DNA of 64,000 nt from Acanthacorydalis orientalis (taxonomy: Eukaryota; Arthropoda; Insecta; Megaloptera; Corydalidae). The first letter of the stretch is position 1; each line of letters opens with the position of its first letter. The stretch lies in assembly GCA_034766995.1 (NCBI GenBank), contig CM068318.1, positions 39,936,956-40,000,955 on the forward strand, read 5' to 3'. Both the position numbers and the translations under genes were made by a program. A model generated the notes under the pieces. It saw only the letters and a program-made list of their open reading frames with translations, did no database searches and was not told the DNA's origin. This document shows, one piece after another, positions 9,975 through 22,119 of the stretch.

Positions 9975-10400
9975 AAAAGTCTATTGTCTACGAGCTCCTT
10001 CCATTGAGTGAAACCGTTATTACCCAGCGCTATGGTTACCAATTGAATCCTTTGATCAATGAAATAGTACAAAAAACACTATTCATTGAACAAGGAAGCC
10101 TGAGTATCATTTTACTGTACGAAAATTCTTATTAGTTTGTTTCTGTGGCTATTGAACAAAACATTTTTAACTTAGGCTGAAAAATTATTCAGCACGCGGA
10201 TATTCACACAAATTTACTTCGGATTGGCATTTAGTCTGGTCGATGCAGAACTGTTTAGCTGGAAAAGGGTTTCAAGATATGGTTGAGAAACAAAAATGGG
10301 TCAAAGATTTTAATTCCGCCAAACTGATGCTTTTTTTGTGAAAGAATCCGAAATTTACCCGAAAGATGACATAAGTTAACAGAAAATGAGGGCAAATATA
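9975..10400 (+). pseudogene. Mariner transposase remnant (C-terminal half)
   Basis: Plus-strand translation, with frame changes, resembles the second half of mariner transposases. It reads VYELLPLSETVITQRYGYQL near the start, then a segment where the ...DNARPH... and ...YSPDLAPSDYHLF... motifs are expected but badly decayed (YSHKFTSDWHLV), then WSMQNCLAGKGFQDMVE, KQKWVKDF, and a final KNPKF. The order matches the family. No intact frame and no terminal inverted repeats were found. Confidence 0.7.
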
Positions 10401-11506
10401 AAATGAATGAATTTTAATTTACATATTATGACAGTAAAGCGAAAATGTTTATAACTATTAATAAAATTTACAATTAAAAAACCAAAAAGTATTTTTTTAT
10501 GAATAATTATTTCATCAATTATCTACCATAAAAAGTAATAATTCTATTAAACTGAAATTCTATTTTTTTCTAATTAAAAAGGAACTAATAAAATACGCTA
10601 CAAGTCTCTCGAAGTTTACAAAAAAAGAAACCGTTTCAAACAATAAAACAAATCATTAAGGAATTCAAAGCATTATGCACGATATTTACAATATGCAAAT
10701 AATTTTACATCTTTTTTAACTCAAAGGAAGAAAGACAAATATCTCTGTTTACAAGAAAATTCATACTATATTTGGATTTAATAATAACTGTTCAGTTTTT
10801 TAGCTGAAGATATTTCAAGAATGTTTAATAATTACCATGAAATATATTTCCTTAAATAAATATTTGATTATTTTATATATTTGTAATAAAAAATATTGTA
10901 TCTGAGAGGTATTTTATAATAAATGTCTTACTTTCAATCGTTTGTGTTTTATTTTTAGACATCCAATTCAAAACAAGGACGTCTTATACGTCTGTGTGTT
11001 AATTTATATATAGTGTACTAGAAAAAGTGTAATGTTTTTATTTAAAAAATATGATCACAAACACTTAAACAACAATAACTGTATTAAATTATTGACAAAT
11101 TCTGTATCCTGTTCAAATTATAAAAAAGCAATAGCTAGTCAGATTAACAATATACAAATTAATATTTCTATAAAAATAATAAACTATTTTTAAACAATTA
11201 TTCTTACAAAAAAATATTAAACCAAACTCTATTTTTGTATTAGAGCTCACATCTGTTGTCTAAGTTGTCAGAATTTTGCAATCGTTTGTTTTCTCTAATG
11301 ATCTATCTAAATTTAAAACCAGAAAGTTAATTAAATGCAAGTTTGTAGGCATATATATGCAAATTTTAAACTTGTTGCGATTTCTTGGAACAATACTATT
11401 TATATTCGATATAATTTATCAAATCCTACTCAAAACAGATATTAAACACAGTTTTATTACGTGTGTTTTCATTTTAACAAAAATATTTAATTAATTATAC
11501 AAAAAG

Positions 11507-11562
<56 letters not shown>

Positions 11563-11886
11563 AAGAGAGAACTTGTATGCGTGAATAATTTTTGAACTAT
11601 CTAATATGAAATCTAAATACTGAAAACACTTGTTTTTATTATAAACTTTGTAAAAGAATCAGGTTTATGATATTGAGTGGCTAAGCATTAAAATAATATA
11701 TGAATGAGTGAAATATATTACCATATTAAACAGACGTACGTAGGCGTTATGCTACAGGATCACAATTTTATATTTTAATACAATGCAAAAGTAATTAAAG
11801 AAGGTATAGAAAACATAAATTATGTATTTACATTTAAATATAATAATTTATTCTTATGCAAAATAATTAATCTGTCTTTTTCGTAA

Positions 11887-11932
<46 letters not shown>

Positions 11933-12229
11933 TGTTAAACAAGCTAAGAATAAAAAATTGAGATATTTTTTTAATTTTTCATAAACTTATTTAACAAGAC
12001 TCGGACCATTTGAGCAAATATTTAAAATATTAACTCTCTACCTTAATCTAGAATATAAAAATATAATTACAATTCTAAACGAACATCTGCAGGGTAAATT
12101 TTTGAAAAAAACTTCATATATTAAGCTTATTTACAATTATAAAATGTATGGAAAATAATCAATAGTTTTAAGCAGTTTTGAAGGTCATATTTTATCAAAA
12201 TTACTACCGTTTTTTTCGCTGATATAGTT
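10401..12229. other. AT-rich stretch without genes; contains microsatellites
   Basis: It holds a compound (TA)n(GA)n tract at about 11,514-11,571, with the GA part interrupted as GAGAGAAAGAGAGA, and a (TA)n at about 11,889-11,930. The 72-codon frame near 11,276-11,494 has no recognisable similarity and lies in ordinary AT-rich DNA. Confidence 0.6.
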
Positions 12230-12492
12230 AAACAATAATTCATCGAACTTTAACGAAAAGATCAATCAATGCTCATTATTTAATTTTTTTTGATTTAAGA
12301 AGATCATATCAGATTTATCTGTATTTTAGTCTTGGAAAATGTTAGTATAGACATTGAAATATGCGTAAGCAGGAATAAAAAATTGTCAATAATCAATTAT
12401 TAAACATTCTTAAACAGAAAAATGTTTCCAGCTTGTGAAAAAATTCACAAGTTTATCTATGAAAGTGAATTTAGTCATAGTAATAGGACAAT
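12230..12492. mobile_element. Foldback MITE family 1, degenerate copy
   Basis: The right half is clear: GAAATATGCGTAAGCAGG, GTCAATAATCAATTATTAAACATT (about 12,357-12,412), CAGCTTGTGAAAAA, and TCTATGAAAGTGAATTTAGTCATAGT at the end. The left half is poorly kept. Confidence 0.55.
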
Positions 12493-12747
12493 ATTGTTAA
12501 AAGAACAAACGAACACTAATTAATGAATAAAGAAATTTAAAATATATCTTTAAATATGACGTAATTCTATCCGGTTACAATAAATCATATATGGAATATA
12601 TGATTAAAATTTATATTCATTTTATTATACACTTACAAAGTAAAATAAAAACGAGAAACAATAATAAAAAGAGAACTTTAAAAACACACAGAAATATTTC
12701 ATAGATAAAATTATTGGAAGGACAGATATATACATACATAAATACAA

Positions 12748-12791
<44 letters not shown>

Positions 12792-12939
12792 TAATAATCC
12801 ATTTCTGTACAAACTCCTTTAATTTTTCAACCCCTAATCCAGTGTCTCTTTAACAAAAAATTCTTTAATAATTAGAATTATGAAATTCGTATCGCACCTA
12901 TTAAACAAGTTTCTAAGATTTTTTTTCTATATCTAAGCT

Positions 12940-13004
<65 letters not shown>

Positions 13005-13531
13005 GTGTGTGCTCAGATAAGAACCTCGCAGCGTTCAAATAAAAAAAATGTTTATTACTCTAAATTAATAGATATAAGACCACTCGTACCATTTGTTTAA
13101 CAAACTGTTACAACTTTTCAACAAATGCTTATCAAAAAAAAACTAAACCCCTTTATTATTTATGTGTGTCATGAAATTATCATATTATTAAATATGAAAA
13201 TTAGAATAAAAATTGCATTTTTTACCATTTGAATATTATTTCCGCCTCGGGAACCATTTATGCCTAATCATATTGAACTAAATCTTATCTACATAAATCA
13301 ATAAATTAATCTGATTAGTTTGCCTCAGTTAATACTTACTTTGTTTTGATACTAGTTTGAAATGTAATACAAGGGTTAGGTACTATATGGAAATTATAAT
13401 TTAAACGCGTTTACCTTGTCTATCTGTATATGATTAAATCGAAGAATTGCGTATGGATTTGATTATGTACGCAATTCCTGTAAGCAAGCCCTAAAGGGAT
13501 AAATCTTATTATAAATTTCAATTATGTATAA

Positions 13532-13587
<56 letters not shown>

Positions 13588-14365
13588 TGTATATTTATAT
13601 ATTCATGTATGTGTGTGCGTGTGTGTGCATGTGTTAATTCTATAAAAAATTGTAGTAAATTTATATTACAATTTTATCCAAAACATCATCTAGATTACTA
13701 GCTATTCATTCTTTAGTTTAGATGTATAAGCGACATAAGAATGTCTTCAATTTTTAAGATTATCATTTTCCTATAATTCAAGTGAATTGAAAGAAAAATG
13801 AAAATATAGAAAAATATGTTTTAATAAATTGGTAAGAAGGTCCACAAAATACTAGTTAAGATTTAAGAGAAAAAGTACAACTTGTTATGTTTCTATCCAC
13901 CGTAATTTAGCATTAATTTTTGAAACCAGTAAGGCAAAGAATATTTAAAAAATTACGTTTTATATGAATTATGGCCAAAAGATATGAAAAAATTGAAATT
14001 ACGTATACTTAACTTTTTAAGAAAAGAAAAAAGTAACCTTTAATGAAACAGATTGAATGAAGACAAAAATTGCATATATTCGAAAAAAATTAATAACGTA
14101 TTTTCAATAAATATATTCGTTATAAGAAAAAAAACTGAATTAATATAAAAGCGTACATTTAAAAATTCACAAGTATTTCTTTGAATTATCAATAGCGATT
14201 AAGTTCTTTTAAAAAAACAATTGTGATTTAAACTGAAATATAAATAATTATAAAACAGTTTTCTTAAATTAATGTTACACGTATAAAATTCGAAACACAC
14301 AATATTAATATGAAATTATAATATCATCTGTCTATAATAGCCAGATAAATCAGTAAATATCATTC

Positions 14366-14409
<44 letters not shown>

Positions 14410-14787
14410 ATATCAAATAAAAACCAATTGTATCACAGCAGAAAGAATAAAAGATAGGATAATAACCGAAAAGAAAAAATAAGATAACAGCTCAAGTATA
14501 ATTTGATGCTGAATAAACAAATGTTTGTAGAAACCTTGCGGAATTTGTGGAATCTTATCAAAATGAATTAAAGAAATCGTAAAAGCTAAAGGCTGATACG
14601 ATTTAAAAATATATTTCATTTTAGAGCAGGAAAAAGTATACAATGATAAGAAATATTCCAATAATACATATTTGATTAATTTCAATTCTCGTTTCCATTT
14701 ATTTATATATTACTTTGACTGAATTCAAACTTATTGAGTTCAAATTTAAATTTCCCAAGAAAATATATTTTGAGATTATTTTTCAAA
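12493..14787. other. AT-rich stretch without genes; four (TA)n tracts
   Basis: (TA)n tracts lie near 12,757-12,786, 12,942-12,992 (followed by GTATGTATGTATGTGTGTG), 13,536-13,582 and 14,368-14,406. No open frame with recognisable content; the frame at 14,413-14,685 is not convincing. Confidence 0.6.
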
Positions 14788-14839
14788 TATATATATATAT
14801 ATATATATATGTACTTATATATATATATATATACTTATG

Positions 14840-14871
<32 letters not shown>

Positions 14872-14877
14872 CTTATG

Positions 14878-14910
<33 letters not shown>
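14788..14910. repeat. Interrupted (TA)n array
   Basis: TA tracts broken by GTACTTATA, TACTTATGTATA and GTATATGTATA units. The open frames crossing it in several frames are repeat artefacts (Tyr-Ile alternation). Confidence 0.9.
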
Positions 14911-15515
14911 GTTACCAATGCATTTTTACAGAACGGTTCTGCTATAACACGGTTGTTTCCTAAAACACGGTTTCGCTCAAACACAGTTTGAAAATTGAGA
15001 AAATTTAGTGGAAATGGCATCTGAGATAAATCAACTAATTTAGAAGACGATAGCACAGATGAAAAGGCTGAAGTTCAAAATTTTACTATAAAAGGTTTAC
15101 AGGAAGGCATAAACTTAGCCAAACAGTCGGAGTTCTATTTTCTAAATTCAGATCCTTGCACTGATTTTAAAAGAGGACTTCACAAATTAGCTCTGTACAA
15201 CGAAATTTATAAAGATCTCTTAGGTCAAAGCAAACAACAGGTTTTTCACGAAAAGTTGAGCATAGAAACCAAAATCCTGCAGAAGAAAGCTCAGAAATAC
15301 GGATATTTTAGTGAAAAGAAATCTCCCTCGTTTAATGGTGTTTAGCAGTGATGAAGAAAAGAACATTATGTAATATTAATATATAATACTTCTGATCAAT
15401 TATTGATTATTTTAATAAACATATTTCTTTTAGTCATAAAAAGAAAGCAGTTTAGTTTTAATTTTTGGAATCTAACCCCTTTTTTGTACTAATTCTTTGT
15501 TTCGTTTAACACAAA
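14911..15515. mobile_element. Pogo/Tigger-type element, copy 2 (ends degenerate)
   Basis: It shares long stretches with the copies at 1561, 43,258 and 49,801: GGTTTCGCTCAAACAC, GTGGAAATGGCATCTGAGAT, GACGATAGCACAGATG, CAGGAAGGCATAAAC, CTCTGTACAACGAAATTTAT and, near the right end, ACTAATTCTTTGTTTCG. The left terminus is scrambled and the right inverted repeat is absent. In translation the middle resembles the Tigger transposase C-terminal tail (GLQEGINLAKQSEF...LNSDPC). It lies just left of block 2. Confidence 0.7.
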
Positions 15516-15609
15516 TATGCATGGTGAGAACATAAAATTAATCCTTAAAAATTTTTTTCATTCCTGAAAAGTTCTTTGTACGTTACAACGTATTTCATTC
15601 CAACCTTCA

Positions 15610-15648
<39 letters not shown>

Positions 15649-15786
15649 ATATGTGTGTATGTATTATATCATCATTATATTTCATGAAAATTTTAATAAT
15701 TTCAAGTTAAATATTATTATAAAAATACAGACATATTAAATAAAAGAAGATATTGCATTCATAATAGAATTCGTGAGATATTTTTA

Positions 15787-16416
15787 TTTCAAACAAGAAA
15801 AAATAAAAAAAAATATATAGAAATAAAAGATACATTTTAAAGAAATAATTATTTCAGCAGAAAATTGCTAAAATATTTTTTATTATTTAAAGGCAAATAA
15901 AACACTTCTTTATAAAATAGATATTTAAAAAAAGAGAAAAAAAATTAGAGAACAATATAGGGAATTTTCCAAAATATAAAAATAACGCAATAACCGAAAA
16001 AACGATTAATATGTGATTAGATTTCTAGAAAATTTATACTTTTCAATAAATTTCCACCCACCTTTAAACTGATATGCAAACATTTCAAAATGTACTTCAA
16101 TATATTAGTATTCAGCATAGATTAACATCGACTTCTTCAATCTTTTATCAATGCATATTCATTTAAAGATGAAATCTTAATACATATTTGTAGTCAGTTA
16201 GATAATGTTCACTCGTTTCATTTCAGTAGATTTCACGTCATGACACTATTATAAAATGAAAAATATTATTTATTTTATATTAATAAATATGCATGTATAT
16301 ATATACACACACACATTTACGTACACACACATGTATTCATATTTAAGTAACAAATTTAGATATATGAATCACCATTACTTTTAAAGCTATAAATGCATTT
16401 TATTCTTATCAGCGAT

Positions 16417-16454
<38 letters not shown>

Positions 16455-16455
16455 T

Positions 16456-16491
<36 letters not shown>

Positions 16492-17208
16492 TTAAACAAG
16501 AAAAAATACTAAAATTATTTGTACAATTCCATTGGTACAGTGAATGCATTTTATAACAAAGCGGCATATTTTTTTAAATCTAACTACTTTTAAATTTCAA
16601 AAACAATTCAGTTATTATTGATTTTTTCAGATCTAGAAAAAAATTGTTCTAGAAAGAAAAAATAAATATTTTTGATTGGTTATTCTTCAAATTAACGTAC
16701 ATTATGCTTAAATCACAATATAAAATACACTTGCACCAATGAATATATACAGAATATCACAGAAGAATACATGTATATAAAAATGCATAAGTAATTAAAT
16801 AAAATAATAAATAAAAACACAAAAGTTTTTTTCATATATTTCTTTATTAATACATAAATTATTTTGTAGCTGAAAAAGAATTATTAATCATATAATTTCA
16901 TGATATTATTAAATAAGAAATCTATGAGTATGTGATTAGATTTCTAGAAAATTTGTAATTTTAAATAAATTTCAACCCACTTTTAAACTGATGTGCAAAT
17001 ATTTCAAAATTTACTTCAATATATTAGTATTCAGCATCGTTATTATCGACTTATTCAATCTTCTATTAATTCATATTTATTTAAAGATGAAATCATAATA
17101 TATACACTTGTAGTCACTCAAATAATGTTAACTCTTTAATTCAGTAGATTTGTCGATTCAACGCTAGTATAACATGAAAAATATTATTTACTTTATATTA
17201 GTTTTGTA

Positions 17209-17249
<41 letters not shown>

Positions 17250-17345
17250 TCGCAGATTCATACTTAGATAAAAGTTTTAATATATAATGAATCCCTATTT
17301 ATATTTGAAAGCTTTAAATGCATCCTTAGTTTTTATCAGTGATAT

Positions 17346-17415
<70 letters not shown>

Positions 17416-17464
17416 ATATATATATTTATATACATTTATATATATATATATATATATAATTTGT

Positions 17465-17549
<85 letters not shown>
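15787..17549. repeat. Tandem A units of block 2 (about 0.9-1.0 kb period)
   Basis: Shared landmarks repeat in order: TAAACAAGAAA, a GTACAGTGAA(C/T)GCATTTTA stretch, GAAGAATACATGTAT, TTTCTTTATTAATACATAA, (C)CACCCACCTTTAAACTGAT, TTTAAAGATGAAATC, TGTAGTCA, TATTTACTTTATATTA, (TA)n. The first unit is partial. The second unit carries a very long TA tract. Each unit shows, on the minus strand, a diverged version of the middle exon plus a T-rich CAG acceptor and AATAAA. Confidence 0.8.

Positions 17550-17550
<1 letters not shown>
17343..17550. repeat. Very long (TA)n tract
   Basis: About 208 bp made almost only of TA with rare ATGTATATGTATA, TTTATATACATTTATA and AATTTGTATACATA interruptions. It can extrude as a cruciform and yields overlapping false Tyr-Ile frames on both strands. 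Confidence 0.95.
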
Positions 17551-17554
<4 letters not shown>

Positions 17555-17900
17555 AAGAAAATATATTAAAATAATTTGTTCAATTACATTGGTACAGTGA
17601 ACGCATTTTATACGTTTAAACAAGCAGACATATTGTTTAAATCTAATTATTTTTAAATTTGAAAAATAGTTAAGTTATTGATTATTTTCTAATCTCGTAA
17701 CAAATTGTTCTAGAAAGAAAAAAATAAATGTTGACTAGTTGATTCAAAATATAACACACGCTGTGCTAACATCACAATATAAAATAAGTTTGTAACAATG
17801 GCCATATATAGAATATATCAGAAGAATACATGTATTTAAAAAAGTCATCAATAATTAAATAAAACAATAATAAAAACAAAAAAGGTTTTTTGTATATTTC

Positions 17901-18163
17901 TTTATTAATACATAATTACTTTATAGCTGAAAAAAATTGTTAAATATATAATTACATGATGAATATTTAAAATTGGAACAGATTTATATATAATCAGAAC
18001 CAATATAAAAAATCAAATGTATAAAAATTATTTACACTCACCCTATTTTGTAGTTTAAAGCATACCAATACATTTTTCTAAATTTAATAAATGTTATTCT
18101 GATAATAATGTGATCACAGACTTTATTGAAACTTCTTCTATAGATAAACACATTCATAATATT
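17901..18163 (-). other. Middle and terminal exons of the candidate peptide gene, block 2
   Basis: Minus strand: acceptor TTTTTCTTTTCAG| at 18,164 opens a 122-nt exon (18,163-18,042) ending at AATAGG|GTGAGT. The next acceptor CAATTTTTTTCAG| opens the terminal exon at 17,926, with AATAAA at 17,906-17,901. In phase 0 relative to the block 1 gene this exon is open through its whole length (starting Asn-Ile-Met-Asn-Val-Phe-Ile-Tyr), whereas in block 1 it stops after 22 codons. The length differs by one nucleotide between the two copies. Confidence 0.42.
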
Positions 18164-18443
18164 CTGAAAAGAAAAATATATTTTGTAATAACTACAACTT
18201 CATAGCATTATTAACAGTCATTTACTTAGAAACACATGTATATTTATTTTTTGGAAATAAATAATAAAATTTTTCGATTTAAATATATAACACATATACT
18301 ACTTATATCGCAAAGTATAAACATTTTTATATCTAATAATATGATTATGTTAAATACACAGAATATATGCATATCATAATCACAAAAATAGTATTGTTTA
18401 ATAACAATAAGTAATTTTAATTATTTATCATATACTTAGAGAA

Positions 18444-18491
<48 letters not shown>

Positions 18492-18665
18492 CAGAACCAC
18501 TTATTAATATATTCATAACTATTATTAAAATATGTATATTAGTTCTTGATATACTTGTTTAATACGTACATACAATGTTTAAACAATTGAACCCGATACA
18601 TATTTCTATTGCATTACTCTTATTAATATAAGAAATCAAATTGATGATAAATCATTAAGACATAC

Positions 18666-18879
18666 CTTTTGTTTTTGATTCAAGAGACACGGTAGAATTT
18701 TATATCGAACAAATATTCTTTTTGTAATAATGAAAAAACTTATTATTGAGCAACATCATGTACATAGAAACACAGGCGTTATTAGTTTCTGGAACTAAAC
18801 AAACGAACGTTGTTTACATTTTGATTTTCTTATACGGCACGCATAGCGCTAATAGCATTGAATATGAAGCATCACACAT
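18666..18879 (-). pseudogene. First exon of the candidate peptide gene, block 2, inner B unit (frameshifted)
   Basis: ATG at 18,879 begins Met-Cys-Asp-Ala-Ser-Tyr-Ser and a hydrophobic run (MLLALCV). A 2-nt deletion relative to the block 1 copy after about 13 codons leads to a stop after 21 codons. The donor AAAAG|GTATGT at 18,666/18,665 is kept. The block 3 copy shares the same lesion, so the two descend from one broken copy. Confidence 0.45.
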
Positions 18880-18959
18880 TAATAATTAATTATAATAATA
18901 ATTTTTCTGTTAAAATATATTAAATCATTATTTATAATATTTTATTTAAATATCGATAT

Positions 18960-19010
<51 letters not shown>

Positions 19011-19243
19011 CATTAAAAATACATTGGATTAGCGTATGTAAGAAATATTAAGACAAGAAGTGTTCAATACAGAACCATTCATTTATGTTTTCATAATTAT
19101 TATTGAAATATGTATATTAGTTCTTAAAATACTTGTATAATACGTATACACAATGTTTAAACAATTGAAGGCAATACATATTTCTTTTGCAGTGTACTTA
19201 TTAATATAAGAAATTACATTTATGATAAATCATTACAACATAC

Positions 19244-19458
19244 CTTTTATTTTTGATTCAAGAGACACACGAGACTAACATATAACAAATATTCTTTTTA
19301 TAATAATGAAACAATTTATTGCTGACCAGCGTCATGTACGTAGAAACACACGCGTCTTTAGTTTCTAAAAACAAACAAACGAACATTGTTGATATTTGAT
19401 TGTTGACTATACACAGCACGCTTAGTACTAATAGTATTGAATATGAAGTAATACACAT
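19244..19458 (-). pseudogene. First exon of the candidate peptide gene, block 2, outer B unit
   Basis: ATG at 19,458 opens 66 codons starting Met-Cys-Ile-Thr-Ser-Tyr-Ser-Ile-Leu-Leu, a signal-peptide-like start with Cys at position 16, then a Cys-containing tail including DACVSTYM and FHYYKKNIC. An in-frame TGA (19,258-19,260) lies about 14 nt before the donor AAAG|GTATGT. Relative to block 1 it has an in-frame 3-nt deletion in the signal region and a 1-nt shift further on. It could encode a short protein from a single exon, or be a relic. Confidence 0.42.
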
Positions 19459-19566
19459 TTATTTAATATTAATAGTTAATTAATATAATTATTTTTCTAT
19501 TTAAATACGTTTAATAATCATTTATATTATATTATTAAATTTCTAATCAATATGTATGTATGTATT

Positions 19567-19627
<61 letters not shown>

Positions 19628-19629
<2 letters not shown>

Positions 19630-20122
19630 ATATTTATTTATCTATGTTTATTGATTAAAAAATGCGATGCACATTTTTTTTTTATTTTTGAAATAGTTTG
19701 GAAAACCAAAATGTTTGTAGAAATTGTAACCAAATGAGTAGAATGTATTTTATATTAATATATTGAAAGAATAGTAAAAATTCTTCGGGATAATATTTGG
19801 GATTTGATTTTGAGCATTAAAATACATTATTAAAGTTATAATCGGTCTAAAACCTTCACAAACATTGATCTTTATGATTTTTACCTTTAAGAGTTTAAAT
19901 TTGGGAAAACTTTATTTTCCTTTCTTTATTCACGATACAGAAAAAGAAGATTTGCTAACGTGAAAAAGAAATTCTGGAATATTTTTAAGAAAATAATCTC
20001 TATTAGACTAATCATTTAATAGCTTTTACACTACAGTGTTTTACTAAAAATATAGTGATTTATTATTTACATATATTTTTATAAGAGCATCAATTTAAAT
20101 TATATACATTATTTAAAGATAC

Positions 20123-20169
<47 letters not shown>

Positions 20170-21363
20170 GACCTAAGGAGTTGAAAAAACTAAAATGTCG
20201 CTAAGATTAATGAATTCTCTGCAGCTTAATTTTGTATAGAAAGATTGTAATATTTAAAAAAAAACTATTCTCATAGTAATTGGACACAAAACCATGAGGT
20301 GGCATGTACTATTATATTGGAAGCATGTAAAACATTCATTAGAATTATATTTGAAACTAGGAAATTATTATAGATAAAAGACTCGCTCACTGACACTTTA
20401 ATATTCTTCAAGATTTTTATCAGTATTTATTTACCTATCTTTATATATAACAAAAATGACATATAATAAGATATTTTAGGGATTTTTCAAAATTTTTAAA
20501 ATACTTTATACATAAATTATTATGTATATAAATATTAAATAATTTTATTGTCTTAAATAACATCCTAATTGTTTTTATGCTCTTGGATCAATTGTATCCA
20601 CTACTACTTTCAGTATATGTGCATTCTTCATGTAGATTTTAGATGACTAGAGTTCTCTAAAATCTATCTGACTATTTTTTTTCAAATCAAGTTAAAGATA
20701 ACACACGTGCCGAAATTACTGATAAAAAAGAGACACTGCAGATATTCAGGTGATCCAATAGGGTGAAGACAACCAGGACAACGCATTTACAAGTATAAAA
20801 TAATTCAAATTAGTTTCGGGCATTTTAATGAAAAAAAAAACATAAAAAAATGTTCATCGCATTTTTTAATCAATTAAAATAGATAAATAAATATCGATAA
20901 GGTTTTTAAGAAACATGAATGTGTAGAAAAATATTTTATTAATTAATTTTTTTTTAAATTGTCTTTGAATATTGAAAGTTAGGTCTTAAATTGATCCTAA
21001 TGAATGATTAAATGGTTGTAATATGGCAGTAACGAGTACCTAATGGTCTTTTTGGTACATTTTTTATGGACTTATTAACTTTTTCAAATAATTTCAAACA
21101 TTTTCTTCAAAATTGAAATCACTAGATATTCTATGAGGCTAATATTGTTGCTTATAAAAAATATTTTCATGTGATCCAAAAACTAAGACCGTTAATAAGA
21201 TTATAGGCTTAAAAATACATAACTATAATGTTAATTGACTTAAAAAATGTATATTTATACATCACAAGTCATACATTATTTATTAAACTATAGGACTTTG
21301 TTAAAACTACAGCAAGTTATTATTTATATACATTTTTGTAAGTGTTCAAATACAAATATATGT

Positions 21364-21365
<2 letters not shown>
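19628..21365. other. AT-rich stretch without recognised genes
   Basis: Contains a (TA)n tract at about 20,124-20,165. The segment 20,700-20,800 is slightly less AT-rich but shows no recognisable protein. Nothing else seen. Confidence 0.6.
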
Positions 21366-21434
<69 letters not shown>

Positions 21435-21441
21435 TATGTAC

Positions 21442-21503
<62 letters not shown>

Positions 21504-21515
21504 GGAGAGAGATAG
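21366..21515. repeat. Compound (TA)n array ending in a GA-rich tail
   Basis: TA tracts interrupted by GTACATATA and AATATATGTACATA units, then CGGAGAGAGATAGAAAG. All frames through it are artefacts. Confidence 0.9.
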
Positions 21516-21779
21516 AAAGTAAAATAAATAGAAAAAGAATAAAATATTAAATCATTTAAATAGACAAACAATAATAATTGTTTTGTAATAACATTGATAT
21601 ATTAAAAAAAGAACAACATTCAATCATTAATCAATTTTTAGCATACAATTTTCCAGTTCGACTTTCAAATAACAAACAACGAAAACCAAAAAAAAAAAAC
21701 GTAACGATAAGAATAAAAGCGACGTTAAAAATATATGTTTATAAAACCCGGAACGAGACGGAATACAAATAGAGTACTA

Positions 21780-22100
21780 ATTAAAATTCATAACGCATAA
21801 TGTTCACGATCCCGTATAACATCGACTGAACGCGCACCGACCAGACATTAAAAAAAAGGTCGTTACAAACATGACCACAATCTTTGTTCATTGATAAACA
21901 ATTAATCAATTGTATCCGCTGTAATAGGCAGTTGCCCCGCAGATTCGTGTATCGACGTTTTCCATCGAAAATTATTATTACTATAAGCGCAAGAGAATTT
22001 AATGTACCGGTGGCCGTTGGTACGACGGTATGTTGTAAAGTGAAACCGGTTGTATTTCCTGTACTCTTTTTGACTGAAATAGACGCCACAGTTTATTACA
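21780..22100. other. Balanced-composition island with a 102-codon open frame on the minus strand
   Basis: Many CG dinucleotides, no repeat similarity, and frames open on both strands: minus 22,089-21,781 and plus 21,884-22,126. The minus frame starts at GTG, not ATG, and is preceded by TCTATTTCAG|, a possible splice acceptor; it reads TVVPTATGTLNSLALIV in its middle. Without an ATG, a clear donor or a recognised motif, I treat it as a possible exon or conserved regulatory DNA. It lies just left of a Tigger-type element. Confidence 0.25.
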
Positions 22101-22119
22101 TTATATATATATATGTGTA

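Larger units (their letters stand above)
15540..19627. repeat. Block 2 of the segmental duplication
   Basis: The start TTCTTTGTACGTTACAACGTATTTCATTCC (about 15,570-15,600) equals 44,540-44,570 in block 3. After that come A units in tandem (landmark TAAACAAGAAA at about 15,787, 16,493 and 17,550), the gene-like A unit (17.79-18.43 kb), and two B units (about 18.49-18.96 and 19.02-19.56 kb). Block 1 and block 3 have a single B unit. The block ends in a (TA)n tract at 19,568-19,627. Confidence 0.85.

Noticed and set aside
17287..17623. Several overlapping 60-90 codon frames on both strands rich in Tyr-Ile
   Set aside because: They are translations of (TA)n tracts; the same happens at 14.7, 21.3, 32.4, 47.9, 51.0 and 55.5 kb.
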